NCBI RefSeq assembly: GCF_021018895.1
Contig: NC_079384.1
Location: 18,157,640 to 18,221,639 of the forward strand
Source: Seriola aureovittata
Lineage: Eukaryota; Chordata; Actinopteri; Carangiformes; Carangidae
DNA: 64,000 nt
Direction of reading: 5' to 3'
Shown here piece after piece: positions 44,700 to 55,916 of the stretch. The notes beneath the pieces are model-generated. The model was not told where the DNA came from, made no database searches, and saw only the letters and a list, made by a program, of their open reading frames with translations. Both the position numbers and the translations under genes were made by a program. How positions within the stretch are numbered: the first letter of the stretch is position 1; each line of letters opens with the position of its first letter.

Positions 44700-46095
44700 C
44701 GTGTGTTTGCATGTTTTCCCTGCTCTGCACTGCAACACCACATACCTTCAAAAAACATGCAGGGACTAAAATATTACCTCCAGGGTACAACTGGAATCCA
44801 TCTCATTAAATAATTGCTTCAATGTCTGAATTTCTGTTTTGATGTGTCCTCGTGCAACCAGAGAGTGAACAAATATTCACAGCAAGTATTTAACCCAGAT
44901 TGAACCCAAGCGATGCAGGTTAAACTTTACTCAGGTCAGAGAGAAGCAAGCGCATGTGCCAAGTAAAGAAAAACAAGCTGGTCTCCAGGTAATCAGATTC
45001 AAACACTAGGTGGAGACAAATAATCATCAGTGGTACAGGTAGACGTGTACCTTTACAACCGTTGCCATGTTTTCAATAGTTAAATGTAGTTTTAGTTCCT
45101 GGTCAAAGCAAAGTTAAAAAGAAGTATAGTAGTAGTAGTATTCTATTATAGTAAAATACACACATTTTTCAAAAATTCAATTTTATTTGATTATCTGATT
45201 GGGACAGTGCCCACTGACCAACAAAGAGAAAACTAAATGAGCCATCTGTTGTCTCCCTATAAATAGAATTAAACGACATATCTTAATGTTGTGTAATAAA
45301 TCCGCTCAAAATAATACATAGATAATATGCAGTAAAAGATCATAATCATAATCAATAGTCATAATTTCCTAAAACCCAAGATGACGTGTTTAAATTTCTT
45401 AAAAACCCAAACATCAAGTTCACTCTGATGTGAGTGTTTGACCTAATTCAATTGTTTCAGTAGTAAAGTAACTAAGTACATTTACTCACGTATGTACTGC
45501 ATTTAAGTAAAATGATGAGCTACTTGTATGGATTAATTTCCTGATTATTTTCTTGAATAATATTTAGTTATGATTATTTGATAGTCCAGGCCAAATTATT
45601 CAAAAACAAATCTTCACATCTGGGAAAATGGAACTGAAGTATTTGGTATGGTCATGAAAAAAGACTTAATAATGATCAATATCATTTTCTTTTGTTTCGG
45701 GCCACATTCATTTTCTAATTTATAATTTGATTAAATCTCCATTTGTTTTTCATGCGAGAATAGTGAAGTAACCAGTGACTTCAGCTGTCAGATAAATGCA
45801 GTGACTCAAAAGTACAATATTACCCTCTGAAAGATAGTGAAGTAGAAGTAGGAAGTGGCATCAAAGCAAAATACTCAAGCAAAGTACAATTACCTCGACT
45901 GTACTTTGTTATATTGCCAATAAATACTGACTCAGTATATAATGTATGGTAGTCAGTTACCACCCGCACTAAATTGTAAAGGAGAAAATGAAATGTAAAA
46001 TATTACAACGGCTAATTATTCTTGTTATTTTGATATAATCAAAAGCAATTTCTGTGTGTCAGCTCTGGTGTAATCCTATATATATATATATATAT

Positions 46096-46190
<95 letters not shown>

Positions 46191-46560
46191 TATATGTATA
46201 CCCCCCCCCAGTGTCCTCCACTTGACCACACATTTGTTTACATTCCTTGTTATTGTTTATTATTGCATTAAAGGACATATACAGTATATACAGTATATGA
46301 TCTTGAATCTGTAGGATCTGAAGAGTTGTCTGGTTCTGAAACTGCAGGAACTTACTATTGAAGGGGGGGGGGGCCCGGCCCACAGTGCGCACCTGACGCT
46401 CAGACTCATCCCTGCCTCACCTTTCTATTCAGATACTCTTGTAGTGGCTCTTTTTTTTTTGTGCCACACCTTAGAAAAACACATCACACTCAAAGCTTAG
46501 CATTAGCATACACCTGCGGTGAAGACCATGGCTCACAGCATAAACCGGCCGAGTGACCAG
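44700..46560 (+). repeat. 1.9-kb direct duplication, upstream copy
   Basis: Shared blocks with 53388-55323 in the same order: TTTGCATGTTTTCCCTGC, ACAAGCTGGTCTCCAGGTAA with TCAGATTCAAACACTAGGTG, a GGGACAGTGC block, CTGTGTGTCAG(C/T)TCTGGTG, a TA tract, and the CCACAGTGC(G/A)CACCTGACG-to-AGTGACCAG block. This copy ends about 15 bp before the position equivalent to the splice donor at 55339. Parts are well conserved and parts diverged, so the event is not recent. Confidence 0.85.
46077..46200. repeat. (TA)n microsatellite
   Basis: Long TA tract with a few CA interruptions, followed by a C run. The YIYIYI reading frame over it is an artefact. The equivalent place in the other duplicate also has a TA tract (54899-54934). 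Confidence 0.95.
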
Positions 46561-47958
46561 TACCGGACCAGCTCAGACCGAGCACACCGGTTCCACAGTT
46601 TTAAGGAATTGCACAAAGAACAAATAGTGGAAACACTTAAACATAACGCTAATTCAATTAGATTAAGAAATAATTCTCAACTCAGAGGTGAATCAGGTGA
46701 AATACTCTTTTATTATCTTGATCATGGAGAGTATAGTTACACACAACACTCAGTATAAGTGCAAGACCTCTAAATCTTAACAAAGAAATCATCTCTCCTT
46801 TATATATTCCACGCCACTCTTTAGCAAAGCTCCAAGTACAAAACTATCACCATATCAGTCCTAATAGACCCTTTTCCCCAAAAGTTTACCAAGAGCTAAT
46901 GCTCATTCGCTACAATGGACATTTGCGACAATGTCATTAGTGACAATGGACGTTAATGCCAACACATCCAGGTCGACATGATGACATTCAAACAAATGTC
47001 CCAATGTTGCTGTGATGAAAACACATCATGATCACAGTTTCTCTCACATCAATTAGAAAAAATCCCTGGATGAACTAATATTGAATTAAGTCTTAGTTGT
47101 AACCTATAGATTATATAACACCCAGCCCATCTAAGTCCAATTACATTCTGTTATAAAATAGCTGGCCTATACACTCTTAACCTTGGACATCAATCGAAGA
47201 CAATGACTTGTCAGTGCTCCCATTCTTCTCTTTAATCCAAATTTGATACGTAGTAGATCCTGTAATCAGACAGCATTCAAACACAAAGACATAGGACACA
47301 GACGTTATTTGTGTATTTAGTTTTCTAGTTTCTTTACTGTTTGTTCAGACCGAAGGCATCAAGAACATCGAAGTGACCAGAAGTCAGTCATTTTCCATGT
47401 GAGCCAGCGCCTCAACCAGTCAGAATGTAAAAGTACTCCAACCGTGAGAACTTTTACATTTACATTTACTCATTTGGCAGATGCTTTTATGCTGAGGGCC
47501 TCACGAGCGAGGGACATCACTAAAACTTCAGTGCAGTAGGAGACCTTGACAAAAGTACTAAATAGTAAAGAGGTGCACCGATAGTGCGAGTTAGGAATGT
47601 TGGTGTGTCAAAGGACAAGATAGGAAGGAATTGCATGTAACTAGCACCACAGCATTAGCAGATAGCATTCGTTCCTTTAACAAGATTTAATGAGGTTTTT
47701 ACTTGGTCAGGTTGACATGTCTGTTTGCTTTGTGGGCCCTTTAAATAAAGTTTGCAAGACCAAGCGTTTTGGACAAACTTGCTAGCTCGTCTATTTCATC
47801 TTTGTCGGAGTGCACACAGACTTCAACAGCGTTCTTAGCTGGGCAGCCAGAGCAAATTTGAGACTTTCGGTCTGAACGTTCAGTTCGTTCTCACATTGCA
47901 TCAGCAAATAATCAAAAACAGGTCAATTGTTAAAAAGTGAAGGATTCCACTAGAAACT
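46561..47958. other. intergenic region downstream of the tyrosinase-like gene
   Basis: No exon recognised on either strand. A fragment around 47455-47510 (ACTCATTTGGCAGATGCTTTTAT) belongs to a common fish repeat also seen near 51170. A further exon for the minus-strand tyrosinase-like gene could be hidden here, but none with a membrane segment was found. Confidence 0.5.
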
Positions 47959-50766
47959 CTAGACAGTTAAAAGTACATTTCCCACATGTACCACCATGAG
48001 TGAGGTGTCACAGAAAATAAAACTATAATGAGCTCTACCTGCTCCACCTTCAGCCTGTCTTGTGGCGCCGTGATTGAGTCCAGGGTGGGGGATGCTGTGT
48101 GCCCTGTAGCTGTAACCCAGGCTCAATGTGCTTTTGTCCCAGTACCAGGCGTTGGCGCGTAGAGGAAAGAACGGGGCCATGAATGCATCCCCTCTCTGGG
48201 CTTTATGGATTTCATCACTCACAGGGTAGCTTGCATTCTTGTGGCGCTGCAACCACTCTTCAAGAAGCCTGACACACATTTATAAAGCACAGAGAATATT
48301 GTACAAAGTGTTCAATAAATCATTGTTATTGTAACATTAACTTATCTTTGTTTTCAAACCTTAAAGGATAGGTTCTGTCATGGTTTTGAGTTTGAGTCTG
48401 CTCACTCATCCTTTCATTCAATCAGTCCAGTTGTGTGTGCACATGCACTTCTTTTTCATTTCAGACCCAGTAGAATCACCTGGCCTGCTCCTCCTGCCCA
48501 CTCACCTGCTCACCCATTCCCCATCCCGTCATCAGCTCCTAGAATACATACCGACCTGTTTCCAGATTGTCTTTGTGCATGTACCTTATCTTTCCAGTGC
48601 TCTGTTCTTTGCCTGCCTGCACTGACCCTTGTCATGTTTTTTGGTATTTGACTTTGATTTTGCCACAGTCTGACCTTTAGTACTTTGTTGATCTGTTTGG
48701 ATTTGTCTATCCTTTTTTCTCTTTACTTTAGACTCTTCACTTTTGCGTCTGCTTCCCGAGTCATGCTCCTGTGTCCCTTTTCTGAGAACCATGACAAATT
48801 CACGTTTTTTTTCGCATTTGTCTTAAAACAGTACGTGTATATGTGCACATTGAGACATTTGGTTTCATAATCAGATCAGAGATCCCTCCATAAGCAATTA
48901 CGGTGGGGCGCAATATCCAAAGCCCTCACTTTGTTTAAAAACTTCATTCCAAAGTTTAATCAAAGTTAATATGAGGCTTCAGCAGTCTTAAGTTAGACAA
49001 ACCAAGTGGTTATTTTTGTATTAGTGTCAAATTCCTACTTTGTGTTGCTATAATTTAAAACACTGTACATTTAGAAGATACACACTTCATCTGCAAAAGC
49101 CTCATATGAGCTTCAGATGATCATTTTTACACTGACCAAGGACTGTGGATTTTGCCCCACATCACCTGCTTCTGGAACTGCTTTGTGAAGTGGTCTCTCT
49201 CTGTGGCCAGTAGGGCAGGAGAAACAGTTACAGCAGCTAATAACCCTTTCATTGTACATATGGGCATGTCAGTATTGAATTCAAATACACTTCAAAAATA
49301 TCAATCTATCCTTAACTGGGAATTTTATCACAAATTAAAATGATATGACTTACTTGTCAACGAAGCTGTGGTGTACCATGAACAGGGGGTCATTGGCTGC
49401 AGTGGGGAGGTGAGACATTGTGCCATTCAAGTAATCGTGGACCAGGTTGTGCATAGAGGACTGCAGGTGTCGGGAATCTTGAGGAATGTCAAAACCTCAG
49501 AGGGCAAAATGACACAATTTAAATTGATTTAAAATTTCTTCACCTTGTTTTTTTCTTAGTTTACATCTTACGCTTTTACTGCTTTATATTCGAGAGTTCT
49601 TGCTTGTCAAATTGTTGAAGTTCTAGTGGCAGACATTTGAACTTAAAGTCACCAGTTCTTCAATAAGAAATATAATTTAATAATGCATGTTAAGTCATTT
49701 ACCCTCTAGTTTGCTCCTGAAGCTGTTCCTGGATCTGCCGTTATATGGAGGTGTGTCATAATTGTCAGTTCCCAGCATGTCATTAACATCACCCATGTTC
49801 GGCAAAGTGTCGGCAGTTTGATCCATTCCAGGTTTTCGGGTTATAGGTGCAGGTGAAGGGTCATCTGGGCGGCTGCAGATCATACCAAGACCTTCGTCAA
49901 GAACACATGCGGTCTGTGGAGAAAAGAAAGATGAGTCGGAGCAAGAGAAAGAAGACACGTGGAAAAGAATAGGAATGATATCTCACCTTCCACTTTGAGA
50001 ATCGGGAGGCCTTGTCTATAAGACCATCTGGGCCAACTGCTCCAAAGTAGTCATTGTTGCAGATGTTGCAGTTGGTGTGTCTGGTCCAGTCCCAATACGG
50101 AATGTAGAAATCTTCTTTCCCTGTGAGCAATCTGATCTCCCTCTCAATAAAGAGTAGGAACACTCTGTGCCAGAATGGGAAAGCAGGACCCCGGTGCGCA
50201 GCGTCGTCCTCAGTATCAGCATACTTCTTTGCTGCATAGTAGTGCAACCATACATACAGATCATAGACAGTTGCGCTGTGAAATTTAAAGTTGCTGAACA
50301 CTGTTGTGTCATTGCTGGTAAGGATCATGTAACGGTTGCTGGTGTTGTGTTTTGCGTGGTCCAGGCTTGAGAGGAAACTCTCCCTCTCAGAATCATTCAT
50401 ATCTGTTATCTCTTTCCTTTCCACGTGGTGCGGTTCTGTACAGTCGGGTCCTTTCCAACCCGGGAGGCACACACCACAGTCAAATCCATCATAGTTGTCA
50501 AAGCATTTACACACATAAGTATAGAAGGCGCTTGGCCAGTCCACCCTGTAGTCAAATGGTGAGAGGGTTTCTCTAGCAGGTGCTGCACAGATCCCTCGTC
50601 TTGAGTTTTGTCCACAAGGAGAACCATCTTTCCAGGGGGGACAACATGTCTTGGTGTCCAGGGCCTCCTGTGTCGTACAGGCGTGTGGAAACTGAGCCTC
50701 CACGTCTGTGAGGCTTGTCAGATAGAATAAAAAGACCAAATACAACCACTGAAACGATAGCAGCAT
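47959..50766 (-). CDS. tyrosinase-like type 3 copper oxidase
   Basis: Minus-strand exons 50766-49987, 49913-49703, 49495-49354 and 48268-47959 give 480 aa plus TAG. Residues 1-24 form a signal peptide; the mature start (QFPHAC) and cysteine-rich region up to about 110 ([23 protein letters not shown]) resemble tyrosinase. CuA histidines H175, H191, H200 and CuB H346, H350, H373 are all present ([23 protein letters not shown]). Intron phases 0, 1 and 2 equal those of vertebrate TYR. N-glycosylation sequons occur at NTS and NDT near 141-154. Tyrosinases oxidise phenols to quinones in melanin synthesis, but this protein is clearly diverged and its substrate is unknown. No C-terminal transmembrane segment is visible; an alternative donor (GCAG|GTAGAG at 48039/48038) might lead to an unseen last exon. 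It is not orthologous-looking to tyr, tyrp1 or dct. Confidence 0.88.
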
Positions 50767-50870
50767 GGTGCAGGAGATGAAGACAGATCACTGCACTACT
50801 TGAGCTCAGGATGCAGCAAACTAACCAGCTTGTTGCTGCAGCTTCCTTTTTAAAGGGCAACTGTTGTGAG
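50767..50870 (-). promoter_or_regulatory. candidate promoter and 5' UTR of tyrosinase-like gene
   Basis: On the minus strand, a TATA-like CCTTTAAAAAGG lies near 50858-50847, about 80-90 nt before the ATG at 50766. The spacing fits a short leader with no 5' intron. No canonical CATGTG M-box was seen close by. Confidence 0.4.
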
Positions 50871-51169
50871 ACTCTTGTACTTTGACATTTATTTTGCAAA
50901 TATTTGATCACGTTGCACGTAAGAATTTCAGGTTAAATATCTGTTATGTATGTAAAATTCTTGTAATGATGGCTTGTGTTGTATAAGCTGTGTCAACATA
51001 AGACCCAGAAGTTCATCTGGTTTGATCAGTGTGCTATATGTGCCAAAGATAGAGAGATAAGAAAGAGGAGAGGAAAAACTGATTTTTAGATGGAGCAGCC
51101 ATTGATGACTAATGGTATAGAACAGTCCTTTAAATGAGCAGCTTCCTCTGTTGTTTTGTATGTTTAAAT

Positions 51170-51340
51170 TTACTCATTTGGTAGATGCTTTTATCCATAG
51201 TGTTTCACAAGTGAGGCAACTTGGGGTTCAGTGTCTTTTCCAAGGACACTTCGGCATAGGGGCAGGAGGACCTGGGGATTGAACCACCAACCCTGTAATG
51301 AGTGGACAACCCATTCTACCACCTGAGCTAGAGCCACCCA
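51170..51340. repeat. interspersed teleost repeat (SINE-like remnant)
   Basis: The text GGCAACTTGGGGTTCAGTG, AGGACACTTCGGCAT and GATTGAACCACCAACCCTG, ending GAGTGGACAACCCATTCTACC, is a familiar fish repeat tail, related to the copy at 7134-7340. Its source family is not assigned. Confidence 0.6.
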
Positions 51341-52622
51341 GTGTGTATATCCATATATCCACTGTACGCCCTGGTCAGGCCACCAGTCCATCACAGGGGC
51401 TGACATACAGAAGTAAACATTCACGCTCACATCCACACCTTCGGGCAATTTAAAGTTGCCAATTAACTTAAGCTGCATGTGTTTGGACTGTGGGAAGAAG
51501 CTGGAGCAACCAGAGGAAACCAAAACAGGTAGAAGAAGAAGAAGAAGAAGTTGCAAATTCCACACAGAAAGGTCCTGGAAGAACCTGTGATGTGACAGTG
51601 TCAACCACTGCAAGAGGGCATGTTATTGTTGGCAGAAAAATTCTTATTGGTAGATCAGAAGGCCTGCATGTTGAATCAGCTAACATGCTAGCAAATAAAA
51701 CAAGACCTCATAGTAAAAGATAAGAATTGATGGGACTGATGCCAGTGGGTAGCTGGTGTGATGTGGAACACGTGTGGTGCCCTTTGTGTTCCAGGTTACA
51801 TAAGTTTGGGCTGCAGTCTAACCACTCTCTCTCTCTCTGCTCCGCTCCACAGTCCCTTCCCTTTCTTCAAATTTGGCTCAAATGTTCACTTTGACTCAAA
51901 GATGAACTGTTTAGAATTTGGTGGTCAAAGGTCAAAGGTCAACTTCAGTGTGAGCTCACAAAACACGTCTTTGGCCATAACACAGAAAATTCATGCACTA
52001 ATGACACAATTTAACTCAAATTTTCAAATGATTATAAAGATTAAATTAACTAGCTGTAGTTGTGCAAACTGACAACTGTGCAGCCTCAGAACTGAGTCAG
52101 TCCGGTGATGCTGATGAGACAGGGCGAGGAGGAGGTAGCATGGAAAACACAGCTGCAGGTGTGCACACTGACGCTGCACTATGCTATGAGTGCAAAGGAT
52201 ATGATGCAGTTTCTAGGGGAAAGTTATAATATTGCACAATTTTGGTCTTATATTTCATATTATATTTTCTTATCTTATATTTTCTGATATTAAGGAAAAT
52301 TACTGGACAAATGTTATGATTTCAACATGTAGAAATCTCGGACAAGATATACTACAATATGTGTATTATTTATGCAGTTCAACCCCCCAACCAACATCCA
52401 ACCCCCACTCCGCCCCTGCCTCCCAGTAAGCCTCTTGTTTGATTTTGAGTTAATAAATAATTTGATCTGCATTAGCTCGGCCTCTGCGTCTGAATTTTGG
52501 TTATTTTATCTGTGATCTTGTTGTCAAATGTAAGACTTTGGATCATAACACAGGATGTAACTAGAAGCTTTTGTTTACCAAAAAACTCCAAAGGGCAAGG
52601 GGTTGACACACTATTTATCCAA

Positions 52623-52698
52623 ATCACGCAGGTATCACGCAGGTATCACGCAGGTATCACGCAGGTATCACGCAGGTATCACGCAGGTATCACGCAGG
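52623..52698. repeat. 11-bp minisatellite
   Basis: About seven perfect tandem copies of ATCACGCAGGT. The unit is not a multiple of three, so the open frame across it repeats every 33 nt. There are no spacers, so it is not a CRISPR. Confidence 0.95.
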
Positions 52699-53387
52699 AG
52701 TCTGACTGGTTGGAAAAAAAAGAGTGAAATTTGTTAAGATGATAAATGCACACAATATTTTGATCTTTTTCTTGATATTTCCTATTACGCTTAGAAGACC
52801 CAGAGTGGAAGACCTAAGAAGGTGAAGGAATGAAGGAGATCTATGAAGTATTCTGGGGCGTGGCCGTGTGGAGCTCCAAAAGTGATCACTGAATTTTTAT
52901 AATGGATTCTAAAATTCTAAAAACATGAAGCCAGTGCAGAGAGGTTAGAATAAGTGTTATATGTGACCATCTGTGTGATCTTGTTATAAAGCCTGGCAGC
53001 AGTTTGTAGGCACTGTAGGGAAGATTTGGTCAGAGGGTTCAAAAGGGAATTACAATAATCTAATTGAGATGAGATAAAAACATGTATTAACATCTCCATT
53101 TCGTTCTGTGAGGAAACATGACCTAGTCAACGTCATAATGTGTGCATTAAAACTCATGGAAAGATAATGATAATGCCAAGACTAGGTTGAGAGGAGTACT
53201 TCAGTTTTATCTGCATTTAACTGTATTGTAAACACACAATGAAAACAGAAAAGAAAAGAAAGAGAGGGCTCTATTAGTAACTGAGAAGTACTGTGAATTC
53301 TGAGGGATTTCATTGAATTTCATATTGTTAGTGTTGATAAAGTTTCCATATATATTTTAAGATGTGGCAAACGAGTGTGTCAGAGCA

Positions 53388-54898
53388 GGAGTTTGCATGT
53401 TTTCCCTGCACTGCCGACACTACTACATTCCCTTCAGAAACATGCAGGGACTCAAATGTTGCCTCCAGGTCAGAACACTAATCGGTTTTATTGAATAATT
53501 GCTGCAATAAAAGTGTCTGCATTTTAATTTCTGCTTTGATGCGTATTCATGCGACCAGAGGGTGAACAAGATATAAATATTTAACCCAGAGTGAACCCAA
53601 GACATGCAGGTTAAACATTATTCAGGTCAGAAAAGCAAGTGCACGTGTCAAGTGCAGAAAAACAAGCTGGTCTCCAGGTAATCAGATTCAAACACTAGGT
53701 GGAGACAAATAGTCATCAGTGGTACAGGTAGAAGTGTACCTTTACTGCTGTTTCCATGTTTTCAGTGGCTAAATGTTATTTTGTAGTTACTGGTCAAAAC
53801 AAAAATAAAACTAATTAATAAACTAAGTTAATTTAGCCATTTTAAGAAAGGAAAACTGCTGTGTATCATATTATTTTCATTGAAAGTAGCATTTTATAAT
53901 ATTAAAACAAATTTAATTTATTCAATTATTTGAAAGGGACAGTGCTCAAGAGAAAACTGTAAATGAATTTGCCTAAAATGTTCATTTTCATCTGTTACCT
54001 CCCTATAAGTAGAATATCCGACAGTTACATTTACTCAAGTACTGGATTTAATTCTGGTGTATTTGTATTTTACTTGAGTATTTTGTGCTACTTTTGTAAT
54101 CCAGCATATTTCAGAGCAAAACTTTGTACTTTTTACTCCAGTGCATTTATCTGACAGCTGTGGTTTCATTCCAAATTAAGATTTTACATTAAAAACATGA
54201 TATTCTTATCTTATATAAAACCTGTTACAGAAAAGCAGGCGGTGTCACCTGTCATGTTTCAGATGTGTATGATATTTATGAATTTACCCTCTAATCTCTC
54301 AGATTATTTTATCAAAAAACTGATCAAAATAATGTGATAATATATCAGTCAGAAGCTACTTTTACCATTGATACTTAAATTACATTTTGCTGATAATACT
54401 AAGTAAACTTTTGAATACTGCTATTCCACTTGTAAAGGATCAGAGTGCTTCTTCCACCACCAGCTCTACAAAATTGCACAGTCCTTATTATTCAACAGTG
54501 GCAAAGGAAGAACTCTGATCCTTTATTTAAGCAAAACTACTAATACCACACTGAAATTCCTTCTTCAAAAATGTAAAAGACTTGGCAGCTGTTTTGGTAA
54601 TTAAGTAAAATTAAGTACATAGGAGGTATAATCAGGAAAACATACTGAACATATTAAAAGTAAAAATGCTCCTGAAAAATGCTGCAGCAAAGCTCAATCA
54701 ATTGATTTTTTTGGTTTGTAAAAATTACAGGGAATGTTGTTTTAATAGCCTGACCTCAAAATTATTGTTTGTTTGTTTGTTTGCATGAAAAATGAAAAAA
54801 TGATGATCAAAATTGTTATGTTCTATAGTTTCAGCTGCATTTATTTGTGATTTATACTCTAAGTGTAATTGAGAAATGATATGAATGATATAACATGA

Positions 54899-54935
<37 letters not shown>

Positions 54936-55323
54936 GATATAACAACATCTAATTTTTCAATTATTAACAATTATTATCAAAAAAATTCTGTGTGTCAGTT
55001 CTGGTGTAATTATAAAATAATAGGACACAAAAGTACATGAACCAAGAAGCTGTACACGTATTTGAACCTACCGCCCTTTTAAACCCACATCCGGCTCCAG
55101 CGGTCGCAGTGAGGGGAGGTGGGCGGGGCCACAGTGCACACCTGACGGACAGACTCCTCCCTGCCTCCTCAGATACTGTTGTTGGCACTCAGTTGTAGTG
55201 GCACGGCATCTTGTTTTGTGTGCCACACACAAGAAAAACAAACGCACACATACACACACTCACAGCTTAGCATCACATCTGCAGTGGAGACGATGGCTGA
55301 CAGCTGAAACCCGCCTAGTGACC
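53388..55323 (+). repeat. 1.9-kb direct duplication, downstream copy
   Basis: Counterpart of 44700-46560, with the same ordered blocks. Its last 200 bp are the likely grb7 promoter and first exon. Between the two copies lies the whole tyrosinase-like gene on the opposite strand. Confidence 0.85.
54899..54934. repeat. (TA)n microsatellite
   Basis: Uninterrupted TA tract inside the downstream duplicate. Confidence 0.95.
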
Positions 55324-55338
55324 AGACACAGTTTACAG
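55080..55338 (+). promoter_or_regulatory. grb7: putative grb7 promoter and non-coding exon 1
   Basis: A locally GC-rich stretch (GGGAGGTGGGCGGGGCC, an Sp1-type box) precedes sequence ending GTTTACAG with the donor GTAGGT at 55339. A short upstream frame, ATGGCTGACAGCTGA, encodes only four residues. The grb7 coding exon has an acceptor at 59090, five nt before the ATG, so an upstream leader exon is required; this is the best candidate on the + strand. Confidence 0.45.
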
Positions 55339-55879
55339 GTAGGTTTTTACTGTTTTTTTCCGGTGATGCTAACAAGCTAGTCCAAACAGGTGCAGGCTGG
55401 ATTTAACCGCGAAAATAAAGACCGTACAAACAGGTGGGGTTAGCCGATGTTAGCCGAATTTATCACTATATTAGTGCCAACCTTATAAAAGTGTGTTTTC
55501 ATCGACAGAGCTTTGTTGAGGACAGGGGAGTCATGTTCTTCAGGTTCAGTACGAGGTTTGGCGCCGTGCCTACACCATCTTAGATATCATGCCTTTAAAA
55601 CTACCAGAAGTAAGTTGTAATTCTCGCCCTCTCCACCTTTAGTTTACAGGTATGATAAGAGACTGAATGTGCCAGTGGAATCACAGTAATCAAACTTTTC
55701 TTAACATAAGATGTAAGGGATCTAAGGTCGACTAGTGAAATTGTATTCCTTCACACCAGGACACTGTTATTAGCACCCAGTGAGGCGGTTGGTAAGTCTG
55801 ATAACAAGTGTTTTCTTCCCTCAGCAAGTGTAATATTATCTCTCAGTAGGAACCTTATCACTGGCCAACTTCCAAAAAG

Positions 55880-55916
55880 AAATACTACAGTACAGTGGTA
55901 TTGTACTGTAGTATTT
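55880..55916. repeat. 14-bp stem hairpin
   Basis: AAATACTACAGTAC and GTACTGTAGTATTT are perfect inverse copies separated by 9 nt. No U-run terminator role is implied in this eukaryotic setting. Confidence 0.85.

Larger units (their letters stand above)
50871..53387. other. intergenic region rich in repeats
   Basis: No gene seen. It contains a SINE-like remnant at 51170-51340, an element carrying three AGGTCA-type half sites at 51923-51941, a pyrimidine CTCTCT run near 51826 and an 11-bp minisatellite at 52623-52698. Confidence 0.6.

Noticed and set aside
46054..46314. YIYIYI-type membrane-like protein
   Set aside because: Translation of a TA microsatellite.
46519..46758. 79-residue frame in the upstream duplicate as a new gene
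   Set aside because: The equivalent frame in the other copy stops after four codons, and no downstream exon or domain is seen.
52623..52698. CRISPR-like array
   Set aside because: Contiguous 11-bp repeats without spacers in a vertebrate genome; ordinary minisatellite.
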